Shown one piece after another: positions 1 to 7,561 of a DNA stretch of 31,752 bases. Made by a program: the position numbers and the translations under genes. Origin of the DNA: a virus; the IMG/VR virus record IMGVR_UViG_3300035701_000172, positions 1-31,752 of that record. One strand, given 5' to 3'. The notes under the pieces are model-generated. The model saw nothing but the letters and a program-made list of their open reading frames with translations. It had not been told where the DNA came from and did no database searches. How positions within the stretch are numbered: the first letter of the stretch is position 1; every line of letters begins with the position of its first letter.

Positions 1-2040
1 CAAGTGACAGAACAAACCGGACTAACTATGACAGGTGATGCAATTGAAACAGATCCATTAGAAGAATTTACACTTACTGTCACTACAGATGGCGAAGTCG
101 GAGAAACAAGGTCATTCGTGTGTTCTTTAAATAACACATCAACTAAATACATAAGAAAAGTATTGGGAACCAGCATTTTCGACAAGAATGAAACCAATTA
201 CCCAATATATGTTTTTGAATCATATCCAAAATTTGCTGAAGCATTAAAAGACCGTGGATTAATTAGAGGTCTAAGTGTAACTCCAATTTATCATAGTGTT
301 GACGAAGACTTTTTAACTACATGGCAAACGGCAGCTTCACCATATGTTGTATCAGAAGTACGAGGCGGAGTTGTTGCTGATCTATTTAGAGTAATTGCTA
401 TTTCTGACGGAGATGCATCGAATGTTCAAGTTAAAATCAGTATAATAAACATCGACCTTGATACTGCCGAATTTGATATTCTTGTCCGTGATTTCAATGA
501 TACAGACGAAAATATGGTTACACTTGAAAGATTTTCAAGATGTTCTATGAATCCGGATTTACCTGGATATATTGCATTGAAAGTTGGAACATCGGACACA
601 GAATATGAATTAAGATCAAAATATATTATGTTGGAGATGGCAAATGATCATCCTACCGATGCTATTCCTGCAGGATTTAGAGGATTTACTACTGATCAAT
701 TAGATACATCCGTATTAGGAGGAGTTTTATTTAAAACTGAATACAATAATGCTGGCGATGCTGTTACATATACATGGGATGGAATACAAGAAGACTATTC
801 CGGAGATAAAATCAGAAGAGTTATGTTAGGATTATCCACTCAAATAGGATACGATAATAGTATGTTTAAATTTAAAGGTAAAAACGCTAACACAACAACG
901 CCTGGATTCCATTTATCTTCTCAAGCAGCAATATTAACAGGTAGTACTATTTCAGGTTTTGAATTTGATTGTACACCATATGATCTAGAAGGACAAACAG
1001 GAGGAGTCGATAATAAATTAATAGACATTACATATCGCAAATTTACATTTGCTTTAAACGGAGGATTTGATGGTTGGGACATTTACCGAGATGTAAGAAC
1101 ATTTGGAGACGAATTTAAATATGGCAAAGCAACTTATGATGACAATAATACTGATAATGGTGGCTGTTTTGATCCCAATATCGGAAATTCAGACTATTAT
1201 GCATATCTTGCGGGCATTACAACATTTGGTAATGCCGAAGCTATTGATATCAATGTTTTTGCTACACCAGGTATTAATTTTTATGATCATTCTTCATTAA
1301 CCGAAGAAGCCATAGATATGGTTGAGGAGGACAGAGCCGATTCTCTTTATATAATTTCGACACCAAACGTTCAAACAGTTCTTGAAATTACTGACTTGGT
1401 CGATACAATTAATCTCGACTCCAATTACTCGGCTTTATACTGGCCATGGATTCAGATAAGAGATAATGAAAATTCAACACAACTTTATATTCCACCTACT
1501 GGCGAAGTTTTAAGAAACATTGCTTTGACAGACAATGTTTCTTATCCATGGTTTGCAGTAGCAGGATATTCAAGAGGTATTGTAAGCGCCATTAAAGCGG
1601 CCAAAAAATTAACCCTTGACGAAAGAGATGATCTTTATAGAATGAGAATTAATCCAATCGCCACATTCTCGGATACCGGTCCAATTATTTGGGGTAACAA
1701 AACTCTTCAGATTAGAGAGAGCGCTTTGGATAGAATTAATGTTAGAAGACTGTTACTAAGAGCAAGAAAATTGATTGCTGCGGTCGCTGTAAGATTATTA
1801 TTCGAACAGAATGATGAACAAGTAAGAGCAGAATTTGCAAGATTGGTTAATCCAATTCTTGAAGCAATTAAGAAAGAGAGAGGACTATATGACTTCCGTT
1901 TGGTTGTTTCCAATGACCCTGAAGATATCGATAGTAATACTCTTAGAGGTAAGATCTACATCAAACCAACAAGATCTCTCGAATTTATAGACATAGAATT
2001 TATAATCACACCAACAGGAGCATCATTTGAGAATATTTAG
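1..2040 (+). CDS. Tail sheath protein (T4 gp18-like), 5' end outside window
   Basis: Contractile sheath subunit that polymerises around the tail tube and shortens on infection. The frame is open to base 1, so the true start is probably upstream. In-frame GTG at 4 and ATG at 28 are possible but unsupported starts. At least 678 aa are visible, against about 659 for T4 gp18. The conserved C-terminal half is clear: a YWPWIQIRDN segment near residue 479, PWFAVAGYSRG near 514, IIWGNKTLQ and then SALDRINVRRLLLRARK near 560-590, and a final strand region ending SLEFIDIEFIITPTGA. This order (aromatic-Pro-Trp segment, PWFA.AG, ALDRINVRRL) is the hallmark of phage sheath proteins. The N-terminal part is divergent and probably forms the surface domains. 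A strong terminator follows the stop, as expected for a highly expressed late gene. I am confident of the family; the length and start are not determined. Confidence 0.95.
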   Translation, partial: QVTEQTGLTMTGDAIETDPLEEFTLTVTTDGEVGETRSFVCSLNNTSTKYIRKVLGTSIFDKNETNYPIYVFESYPKFAEALKDRGLIRGLSVTPIYHSVDEDFLTTWQTAASPYVVSEVRGGVVADLFRVIAISDGDASNVQVKISIINIDLDTAEFDILVRDFNDTDENMVTLERFSRCSMNPDLPGYIALKVGTSDTEYELRSKYIMLEMANDHPTDAIPAGFRGFTTDQLDTSVLGGVLFKTEYNNAGDAVTYTWDGIQEDYSGDKIRRVMLGLSTQIGYDNSMFKFKGKNANTTTPGFHLSSQAAILTGSTISGFEFDCTPYDLEGQTGGVDNKLIDITYRKFTFALNGGFDGWDIYRDVRTFGDEFKYGKATYDDNNTDNGGCFDPNIGNSDYYAYLAGITTFGNAEAIDINVFATPGINFYDHSSLTEEAIDMVEEDRADSLYIISTPNVQTVLEITDLVDTINLDSNYSALYWPWIQIRDNENSTQLYIPPTGEVLRNIALTDNVSYPWFAVAGYSRGIVSAIKAAKKLTLDERDDLYRMRINPIATFSDTGPIIWGNKTLQIRESALDRINVRRLLLRARKLIAAVAVRLLFEQNDEQVRAEFARLVNPILEAIKKERGLYDFRLVVSNDPEDIDSNTLRGKIYIKPTRSLEFIDIEFIITPTGASFENI

Positions 2041-2060
2041 TCTCAATATAGATTTAAAAT

Positions 2061-2090
2061 AAAGAGTAGGAAACTACTCTTTTTTATTTT
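2061..2090 (+). terminator. Rho-independent terminator after the sheath gene
   Basis: A 9-bp perfect stem (2061-2069 pairs with 2074-2082, AAAGAGTAG/CTACTCTTT) is closed by a GAAA tetraloop at 2070-2073. A T-rich tail follows to 2090. It begins 21 nt after the sheath stop codon. Confidence 0.9.
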
Positions 2091-2343
2091 TGAAAAATTT
2101 CACCCAGGATCATACTAGTATACTTCTAGTATATATATGTGCTAGCAGATCTCTGGTCCATTTATGCTTTTGGGCCTATTAATAAAAAATATTTTACTGG
2201 ATTCTAGTATTTGATCCTCTATGGTTGGGCCGAAAAATACGAAAATTTTTTGACAAAATCAAGTAATTGTAAAAATATTTTTAATTTTTTTATATTTTTT
2301 TCTACTAACGCGATAGCAATATAAGATTATTTCGATCTGATAG

Positions 2344-2351
2344 TATTTATA
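2344..2351 (+). promoter_or_regulatory. TATTTATA box, distal to tube gene
   Basis: A TATTTATA followed by TTAAAC, 126 nt before the tube start. It matches the recurring box of this phage, but its distance from a start codon makes it less certain than the others. It could give a longer leader for the tube mRNA. Confidence 0.35.
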
Positions 2352-2437
2352 TTAAACATATGATCTATTTACTGGTCCACAAATTTACAAAAAAAAATCG
2401 GAAAAGTCAAATAAATAATGTTTTTTAAAATTTAATA

Positions 2438-2445
2438 TATTTATA
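2438..2445 (+). promoter_or_regulatory. Candidate late promoter of tail tube gene
   Basis: TATTTATA within TATATTTATAATAAAA, 32 nt before the tube start codon. The same box occurs upstream of several other structural genes here. It is the reverse complement of the T4 late promoter box TATAAATA. No TTTG is found at the -33 spacing. Confidence 0.55.
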
Positions 2446-2477
2446 ATAAAACAATAAAACGAATTAACTGAAATAAA

Positions 2478-2966
2478 ATGGCAGATTTACTAATGAAGAT
2501 GCCGGTTCCTTATGAACCGAAAAGAAAGAATAGATTTATTCTAAGATTCCCATCGAGTTTAGGTATCAATGAATGGTATGTATTCTCAGCAACAAGACCA
2601 AGTGCAAAAATTAATCCTGTGGAAATTCAATTTCTAAATACATCAACATATGTTGCTGGAAGATTTACATGGGAAGAGCTAAAAGTACAATTTAAAGATC
2701 CGATTGGACCGTCAGCCTCACAAGCCTTAATGGAGTGGTTCCGTTTACATGCAGAGAGTGTTACAGGGAGAATGGGATACGCTTCAGGATATAAAAAAGA
2801 TGTAGAGCTGGAAATGCTTGATCCAACAGGAGTTGTAGTTGAAAAATGGATTCTTCAGGGTACTTTCTTATCAACTCTCAATTTTGGGGATTTGGATTAC
2901 GGAAGAGATGATTTAGCAACAATTGATGCAACCCTACGTATGGATCGTTGTATACAAGTATATTAA
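2478..2966 (+). CDS. Tail tube protein (T4 gp19-like)
   Basis: Forms the inner tube through which DNA passes. At 162 aa it is close to T4 gp19 (163 aa). The pattern is that of the family: an N-terminal segment ending KNRFILRFPSSLGI, the strand-rich core with TSTYVAGRFTWEELKVQFKDPIGPSAS, a helix around ALMEWFRLHAES, and a C-terminal LQGTFLSTLNFGDLDYG followed by the final strand with IDATLRMDRC. The ATG at 2478 is preceded by the A-rich GAAATAAA context typical of this genome, with no Shine-Dalgarno. It follows the sheath gene after a long gap, as gene 19 follows gene 18 in T4. Confidence 0.93.
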   Translation: MADLLMKMPVPYEPKRKNRFILRFPSSLGINEWYVFSATRPSAKINPVEIQFLNTSTYVAGRFTWEELKVQFKDPIGPSASQALMEWFRLHAESVTGRMGYASGYKKDVELEMLDPTGVVVEKWILQGTFLSTLNFGDLDYGRDDLATIDATLRMDRCIQVY

Positions 2967-2983
2967 ATATTTTTGACATATCC

Positions 2984-3016
2984 TTGACATCCTAAAATAA
3001 AATCCGTATATTTATA
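2984..3016 (+). promoter_or_regulatory. Promoter region of the homing endonuclease gene
   Basis: TTG at 2984-2986, a 20-nt spacer and TATATTTA at 3007-3014 approach the Bacteroidota pattern TTTG-N19/20-TAnnTTTG. The same stretch contains the TATTTATA box (3009-3016), 15 nt before the start codon. A second TTGACAT lies 11 nt upstream (about 2973). I cannot tell which sigma factor would use it; both readings are plausible. Confidence 0.5.
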
Positions 3017-3031
3017 TAAAAATATAAGTAT

Positions 3032-4618
3032 ATGGATTTTTCATTTTTTACCGTTGACAATAAGTCAGGATATAAAACACAAGAAAAATGGTTTAGTAAA
3101 AATTATTTTATAGAATACGAAAAAATTCTTAATTATTCTAATAAATTGAATATAGAAATGAACTTCAAAGAAAAAATTTGGTTTTATTATAATAATTTAA
3201 TAGAAAGACCTAAATGTATAACATGTGGAGGTGAAATTAAGTTTAGAAATAGATTTGATAAACCATATGGCGAATTTTGTTCATTATCTTGTATTAATTT
3301 AAATAAAGAAGAAATGATAAAAAGGCAAAAAGTAACTTTTCAGAAAAAATATAACATTAATTTTTATCCCCAACATAAAGATTTTCTTAGTAAACAAAGA
3401 AAAACCAAACTGGAAAGATATAACGATGAAAATTATAACAATTCAAGAAAAATGATCAACACTAAACTTAAAATTTACGGATCTGAAAATTATTGTAATC
3501 ATAATAAGTATGTTGAAACTTGTAAAGAAAAATATGGCGTAGAAAATTTTTCAAAAACAAAAGAATTTAAAAATATAATGGATGAAAGATTTCAAAAATT
3601 ATATTTAAATGTTAATATTATAAAAATATTAAAAAATAAAATTGAAATTAAATGTGATATATGTAATAAAATAAGTGAAATTGAAAAACATTTATTATAT
3701 GGTAGAATAAAACACGATCAAATTATTTGTCCCCTTTGTAACCCAATAGGCCAAAGTCAAAAGAGTGGTTATGAAATTAAAATATCCGAGTTTCTTGATG
3801 AACTTTTTATAAAACACATATCATCTGACAGAAAAACATTAACTAAACAAGAGTTAGATATTATTGTGCCAGAATTTAATTTAGCAATTGAATTTGATGG
3901 TGTGTACTGGCACAACGAATTATTTTTACCTTTCGATTATCATTTAAAAAAAACAATAGAATGCCAAGAAAAAAACATAGAATTAATTCATATTTTTGAA
4001 GATGAATGGGTAAATAAAAAAGAAATTGTTCAATCAATTATAAAGAATAGGTTACAAAAAACAGACAATACTTTATTTGCACGAAAATGTAGGATCAAAG
4101 AAATAGATCCAAAAATATGTAAAATATTTCTTGATGAAAATCACATTCAAGGAAATGTTAATTCCAAAATTAAAATCGGATTATATCATGATGATGAATT
4201 AGTGTCTGTTATGTCATTTTCAAAAGGTAGAATACTAATGAGTGGAAAAGCCAATGAATGGGAATTAACTAGATTTTGTAATAAAATAAATACTAACGTG
4301 GTGGGAGCAGCAGGAAAACTTTTTAATTATTTTGTTAAAAACTACTACCCAACAAAAATTGTATCATATTCGGATATTAGACTGTTTAATGGAAATATGT
4401 ATAAAAATTTGGGATTTGAGAAAATATCTCAGTCAAAGCCAAATTATTGGTATGTTATTAATGGAATAAGGTATCATCGATTTAATTTTAGAAAATCGAT
4501 TTTAATTAAAGAAGGATTTGATGTAAACAAAACAGAAAAAGAAATAATGTTTGACCGAAAGATATATAGAATTTACGATTGTGGACATATTCGATGGGAA
4601 TACAATGTACTTAAATAA
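3032..4618 (+). CDS. Free-standing homing endonuclease, EDxHD/Vsr-like
   Basis: A selfish DNA endonuclease inserted between tube and baseplate-assembly genes. Domains in order: an N-terminal zinc ribbon (C62, C65, C83, C87); about four short repeats with a YG-x-EN/NF core at residues 105-182, of the kind seen in DNA-binding arms of phage homing enzymes; a second zinc site (C208, C211, C233, C236); a Vsr/DUF559-like nuclease core (SGYE with E248, QELDIIVPEFNLAIEFDGVYWH with D276, D289, H294); and a C-terminal domain around 346-505 with a VSYSDIRLFNG-x-MYKNLGF signature shared by many phage homing enzymes. The assignment to the EDxHD group rests on the spacing of E, D and H. The gene is visibly more AT-rich than its neighbours and has its own promoter-like sequence, both signs of recent arrival. 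Neither neighbouring gene appears broken. Confidence 0.88.
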   Translation: MDFSFFTVDNKSGYKTQEKWFSKNYFIEYEKILNYSNKLNIEMNFKEKIWFYYNNLIERPKCITCGGEIKFRNRFDKPYGEFCSLSCINLNKEEMIKRQKVTFQKKYNINFYPQHKDFLSKQRKTKLERYNDENYNNSRKMINTKLKIYGSENYCNHNKYVETCKEKYGVENFSKTKEFKNIMDERFQKLYLNVNIIKILKNKIEIKCDICNKISEIEKHLLYGRIKHDQIICPLCNPIGQSQKSGYEIKISEFLDELFIKHISSDRKTLTKQELDIIVPEFNLAIEFDGVYWHNELFLPFDYHLKKTIECQEKNIELIHIFEDEWVNKKEIVQSIIKNRLQKTDNTLFARKCRIKEIDPKICKIFLDENHIQGNVNSKIKIGLYHDDELVSVMSFSKGRILMSGKANEWELTRFCNKINTNVVGAAGKLFNYFVKNYYPTKIVSYSDIRLFNGNMYKNLGFEKISQSKPNYWYVINGIRYHRFNFRKSILIKEGFDVNKTEKEIMFDRKIYRIYDCGHIRWEYNVLK

Positions 4619-4633
4619 AAATTTTATGTATAA

Positions 4634-4641
4634 TACTTATA
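4634..4641 (+). promoter_or_regulatory. Variant late box before the gp26-like gene
   Basis: TACTTATA followed by ATAAAATA, 15 nt before the ATG at 4657. It has one mismatch to the TATTTATA box but the same spacing (13-16 nt) seen at 3032, 7562, 18579 and 29904. Confidence 0.4.
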
Positions 4642-4656
4642 ATAAAATAAAAAGAC

Positions 4657-5409
4657 ATGGAAGAATTTAAAATTGACCCTTCAATAGCGTATGACGTTGT
4701 TGAATTACCAAGTAAAGGGATTATGTATCAAAACAATAAAAAAACAGTTCGAGTGGCATATTTGACCGCCGCAGACGAAAATGTTTTGGCATCACCAAAT
4801 CTAGCATCAACTGGTGGCGTTGTTATGGAATTACTAAGAAGAAAAGTATTAGATAAAGATCTGATGGCTGAGGATATTGTGGAAGAAGACAAACAGGCAA
4901 TATTAATTTTTTTAAGAAACACATCTTTTGGCTCCGAATATAAAATAACATTAACAGATCCGAAAACCAGAGAAAAATTTGAAACGACAATAGATTTATC
5001 TTGTCTTAAAATAAAAGATTTTTCGTTGGTTGCCGACATAAATGGTGAATACCCATATTATCTCAAAAAGTGTGGAATTGATATTACGTTTAAATATTTA
5101 ACACAAAAACAAGAAACGGAACTTAAAAAGATAGAAGAAAGCTGGAATGGTATTGGAGCGGCCCCCATTGTAACAAAAAGGATCGAAATGATGATTAAAT
5201 CTCTTGGAGGAAACAGAGATATTATGCAGATACATAGTTTTATTGAAAATAAAATGCCTATTGTTGATTCTCAAGAATTCAGAAAATATGCAATTGAAAA
5301 TAAACCAGGAGTTGATTTAACTCAAAAAGTAACTACCCCATCAGGAGAAGAGATCCAAGCTGAGATTGGGTTTGGGGTGGAATTTTTTCGTCCTTTCTAC
5401 GGAATATAG
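4657..5409 (+). CDS. Baseplate/tail assembly protein (gp26/gp51-like), short form
   Basis: The 250-aa zero-frame product. Its plan fits the T4_baseplate (gp26/gp51) type of protein: an N-terminal VVELPSKGIMYQNNK entry, an LTAADENVLASPNL segment, a helical region, ILIFLRNTSFGSEYKITLTDP around residues 85-107, a DLSCLKIKDF strand pair, and an ITFKYLTQKQETELKKIEES helix. It sits between the tube and tape-measure genes, where long-tailed phages encode their tail assembly chaperone. The frame ends at TAG 5407-5409. The next frame over is open through this end and encodes a helical domain (see the 5390-5539 entry), so this ORF is probably one of two products. The family call is moderately sure; whether it acts as hub component or chaperone is inference. 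Confidence 0.75.
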   Translation: MEEFKIDPSIAYDVVELPSKGIMYQNNKKTVRVAYLTAADENVLASPNLASTGGVVMELLRRKVLDKDLMAEDIVEEDKQAILIFLRNTSFGSEYKITLTDPKTREKFETTIDLSCLKIKDFSLVADINGEYPYYLKKCGIDITFKYLTQKQETELKKIEESWNGIGAAPIVTKRIEMMIKSLGGNRDIMQIHSFIENKMPIVDSQEFRKYAIENKPGVDLTQKVTTPSGEEIQAEIGFGVEFFRPFYGI

Positions 5410-5539
5410 AGAAAGTCAATTAAAAGAAATTTTTATGTTAGTTAAACGAGGATTTTCTTACGGAGATATTCTTGTTATGCCAATTTTTGTAAGAAGATAT
5501 TATTTTAATTATATCATCGAACAGGAAAATAAGAAATAA
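5390..5539 (+). CDS. +1-frame C-terminal extension of the gp26-like protein (programmed frameshift)
   Basis: The +1 frame is open from about 5336 to TAA 5537-5539. From the proposed slip site it encodes 49 residues beginning VLSTEYRESQLKEIF and continuing MLVKRGFSYGDILVMPIF, then VRRYYFNYIIEQENKK. This resembles the short helical domain (L..I...+..FSY..+..MP...R+) that I recall as the tail of phage baseplate/tail assembly proteins. The likely slip is on TTT TTT CGT (5383-5391): tRNA-Phe reading TTT can move +1 onto TTC, pairing better at the third base, before a CGT codon. The fusion would be 293 aa. A -2 slip on the T6 run gives the same frame. An internal ATG at 5435 would give only 34 aa and would cut the conserved motif, so separate initiation is less likely. 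A sequencing error or real frameshift mutation remains possible. Confidence 0.7.
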   Translation, partial: VLSTEYRESQLKEIFMLVKRGFSYGDILVMPIFVRRYYFNYIIEQENKK

Positions 5540-5541
5540 TC

Positions 5542-5549
5542 TATTTATA
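5542..5549 (+). promoter_or_regulatory. Late box immediately before tape-measure gene
   Basis: TATTTATA just 3 nt after the end of the frameshifted frame and only 4 nt before the ATG at 5554. If it marks a -10 region, the mRNA would start at or next to the start codon, giving a leaderless or nearly leaderless transcript. Confidence 0.45.
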
Positions 5550-5553
5550 TTAT

Positions 5554-7518
5554 ATGGGAATTACTTCTAAATTAATAGATATTGCAAAAGGTGGGAAACA
5601 GAATTGGCCAAATTTTCTTTCTGAGTGGACGAACAAAATAGATCCGCATGATTCTCTGTTATATGAGGCAGAAACAACAAATGCTCGGATAGCCTTTAAC
5701 GCGTTAACAAATCAAGAAAAGGCGGATGTCGCTAGTCAAAATATACTTAAACCAACAGGAGTAGGAACAGGAGGATTTATCAATCGAGCAATGGCCACTC
5801 AGTATGCTCCTACAACAATGAATTTGCCTGAATTTGGAACGATAGAAGGCGGAGAAAAAATTATTGGAGGTCTTGTTGATATATTTTCAGGAAGATGGGG
5901 CGCGGGTTTAAAAAAAATAGGAAGTATTCTTCAAGGCGAGGTTCTTTTATATCTATCACAAACTAACAAGCTTTATCGAGAGATTAATGAAAAAGCTATG
6001 ATGACAGGGGAACTTGCTGAAGCGTTTAGAGGTGAAATTATGGAAGCTTCCCCCTGGATAACAAAATTAGGTATAGGATTTGAAGAATTTTCGGAATCTG
6101 TTGGAAATTTAGTTGCAAACTCAGGAAAATTTAAATTACTTAACGAAGACACAATGAAAGACATGGCTTTAGCAAGTAAATTTACTGAAAGTATGGGAGC
6201 TTTTGTCAATATGGGAAAAGATTTCGAAAGAATTGGATTAGGCGTTCGTGATATGTCTACTTTAATTGAAAAAATGGCAATGAGATCTCTAGCTCTTGGG
6301 TTAAACGGAAAAACAACAGTAGCCATGGTTGCCGAAAATCTAAAAAAGATCAATCAATATGGTTTTAAAGATGGGGTAGATGGTTTAGCTAGAATGGCTC
6401 AAAAATCGGTAGAATTCAGAATGAATATGCAAAATGTGTTCACGTTGGCCGAAAATGTCTGGAGTCCAGATAAAGCACTTGATATTGTTGCAAATTTACA
6501 GGTTATTGGTGGAGCATTTGGAGATTTAAATGATCCAATTAAATTAATGTATATGGCAACAAATAATGTTGAGGGATTACAGGACGCGATAATTGGAGCA
6601 ACGAGATCGTTAGTAACATATAATGAAGAACAAGGCAGATTTCAGGTAACGGGAGTTCAACTTAGACAGGCAAAAGCAATGGCCGATGAACTTGGTATGA
6701 GTTTGGAAGAGTTAAGTGATACTGCCATTGCTCAGGCGGAGAGAACTGAGGCGGCTTATGATTTATCGGGGTTAAGTTTTAATATACCAGAAAAAGAGAT
6801 AGAATTTTTAACTAACTTAGCTCGAATGGAAGGTGGTAAAATGATTATTGACATTCCAAAGACATTACGAGATGATTTAAAAATGAATAACGACCAAACT
6901 TCGTTAGCTCTAGATAGTATGACACAAGAACAAAAAGAGATAATTATAGATCAACAAGAGCTTCTCACAAAAATGGATCCAAAAGACATACCAAGACAGC
7001 AAGTTATGGCTCTCGAAAATATTCAAAGAGACATGTCTGCGTTGAGAGGATATATGAGAGTTACGATTGGTCACAATGCAGCGGATATAGTAGAGAAAGC
7101 CCTAGGAATAGATGGTGATCTTGTTAAAAAATTATCTGAGGGTCTTTCAGGCATAGGAATGAAACAAATTGAAGGATTTGATAAATATGCAGAAGAATCA
7201 ATTAAACAATGGGATGGACTTGTAAATATCGGTGAAATGGCGTCAAATTGGGTTGATAATCTTAATAAGACGAATGAAAGTAAGGAAGAAAAACAAAGAG
7301 GAGAAGTAAATACAGGAGCAAATTCAATGAATGTTGTTGCAGCGGAAAAATTGGGCCGTTCAGAAAATCCCGTAACGCCGTCTTCTACCGTTGAAAGAAA
7401 AATTATTGATATAAATATTGTTCCAACGTCAGCATCGATGGATCGAATTGCACAAATATTTTGGGGAGATCCAAGATGGCAGGCTAATTTAAAAGATAGT
7501 TTTATAAATCCAAATTAA
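5554..7518 (+). CDS. Tail tape-measure protein candidate (gp29-like position)
   Basis: 654 aa, almost wholly helical by inspection, with long heptad-like amphipathic runs and few cysteines. A glycine-rich, moderately hydrophobic stretch occurs near residues 100-135 (EKIIGGLVDIFSGRWGAGLKKIG). The middle region (about 215-360, with GLGVRDMSTLIEKMAMRSLALG and FTLAENVWSPDKALDIVANLQVIGG) resembles proteins annotated as tape measures in large phages of Bacteroidota. The C-terminal tail after about 570 is polar and low in complexity. The position fits: directly after the frameshift gene and before baseplate genes. If residues scale at about 1.5 angstrom each, the tail would be near 100 nm, like T4 (gp29, 590 aa). 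This is an inference from length, composition and order; no catalytic domain is visible. Confidence 0.72.
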   Translation: MGITSKLIDIAKGGKQNWPNFLSEWTNKIDPHDSLLYEAETTNARIAFNALTNQEKADVASQNILKPTGVGTGGFINRAMATQYAPTTMNLPEFGTIEGGEKIIGGLVDIFSGRWGAGLKKIGSILQGEVLLYLSQTNKLYREINEKAMMTGELAEAFRGEIMEASPWITKLGIGFEEFSESVGNLVANSGKFKLLNEDTMKDMALASKFTESMGAFVNMGKDFERIGLGVRDMSTLIEKMAMRSLALGLNGKTTVAMVAENLKKINQYGFKDGVDGLARMAQKSVEFRMNMQNVFTLAENVWSPDKALDIVANLQVIGGAFGDLNDPIKLMYMATNNVEGLQDAIIGATRSLVTYNEEQGRFQVTGVQLRQAKAMADELGMSLEELSDTAIAQAERTEAAYDLSGLSFNIPEKEIEFLTNLARMEGGKMIIDIPKTLRDDLKMNNDQTSLALDSMTQEQKEIIIDQQELLTKMDPKDIPRQQVMALENIQRDMSALRGYMRVTIGHNAADIVEKALGIDGDLVKKLSEGLSGIGMKQIEGFDKYAEESIKQWDGLVNIGEMASNWVDNLNKTNESKEEKQRGEVNTGANSMNVVAAEKLGRSENPVTPSSTVERKIIDINIVPTSASMDRIAQIFWGDPRWQANLKDSFINPN

Positions 7519-7539
7519 TATGAATTTTCAGATAGTTGG

Positions 7540-7547
7540 TATTTATT
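7540..7547 (+). promoter_or_regulatory. Late-box variant before the 1648-aa baseplate gene
   Basis: TATTTATT followed by ATTAAAAGTATAAG, 14 nt before the ATG at 7562. It has one mismatch at the last base of the box, and its downstream A-rich context resembles that of the 3032 and 18579 boxes. Confidence 0.45.
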
Positions 7548-7561
7548 ATTAAAAGTATAAG

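Larger units (their letters stand above)
2091..2477. other. Non-coding gap between sheath and tube genes
   Basis: No credible ORF is present. The stretch is very AT-rich. It holds a small inverted repeat (ATACTAG 2112-2118 with CTAGTAT 2126-2132) and further copies of CTAGTAT at 2115-2121 and 2204-2210. It also has two copies of CTGGTCCA (2153-2160 and 2372-2379) and two of TTGGGCC (about 2170 and 2225). Two TATTTATA boxes lie at 2344 and 2438. I see no tRNA cloverleaf. It may hold promoter and regulatory sequence for the tube gene, or be the scar of a lost gene. Confidence 0.5.

Noticed and set aside
2101-2190. tRNA gene in the sheath-tube gap
   Set aside because: No acceptor stem, T-loop or anticodon arm could be drawn; only a short 7-bp inverted repeat is present.
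5435-5539. Separate 34-aa gene starting at ATG 5435
   Set aside because: The conserved helical segment starts upstream of this ATG, so frameshift fusion explains the pattern better; kept only as an alternative.
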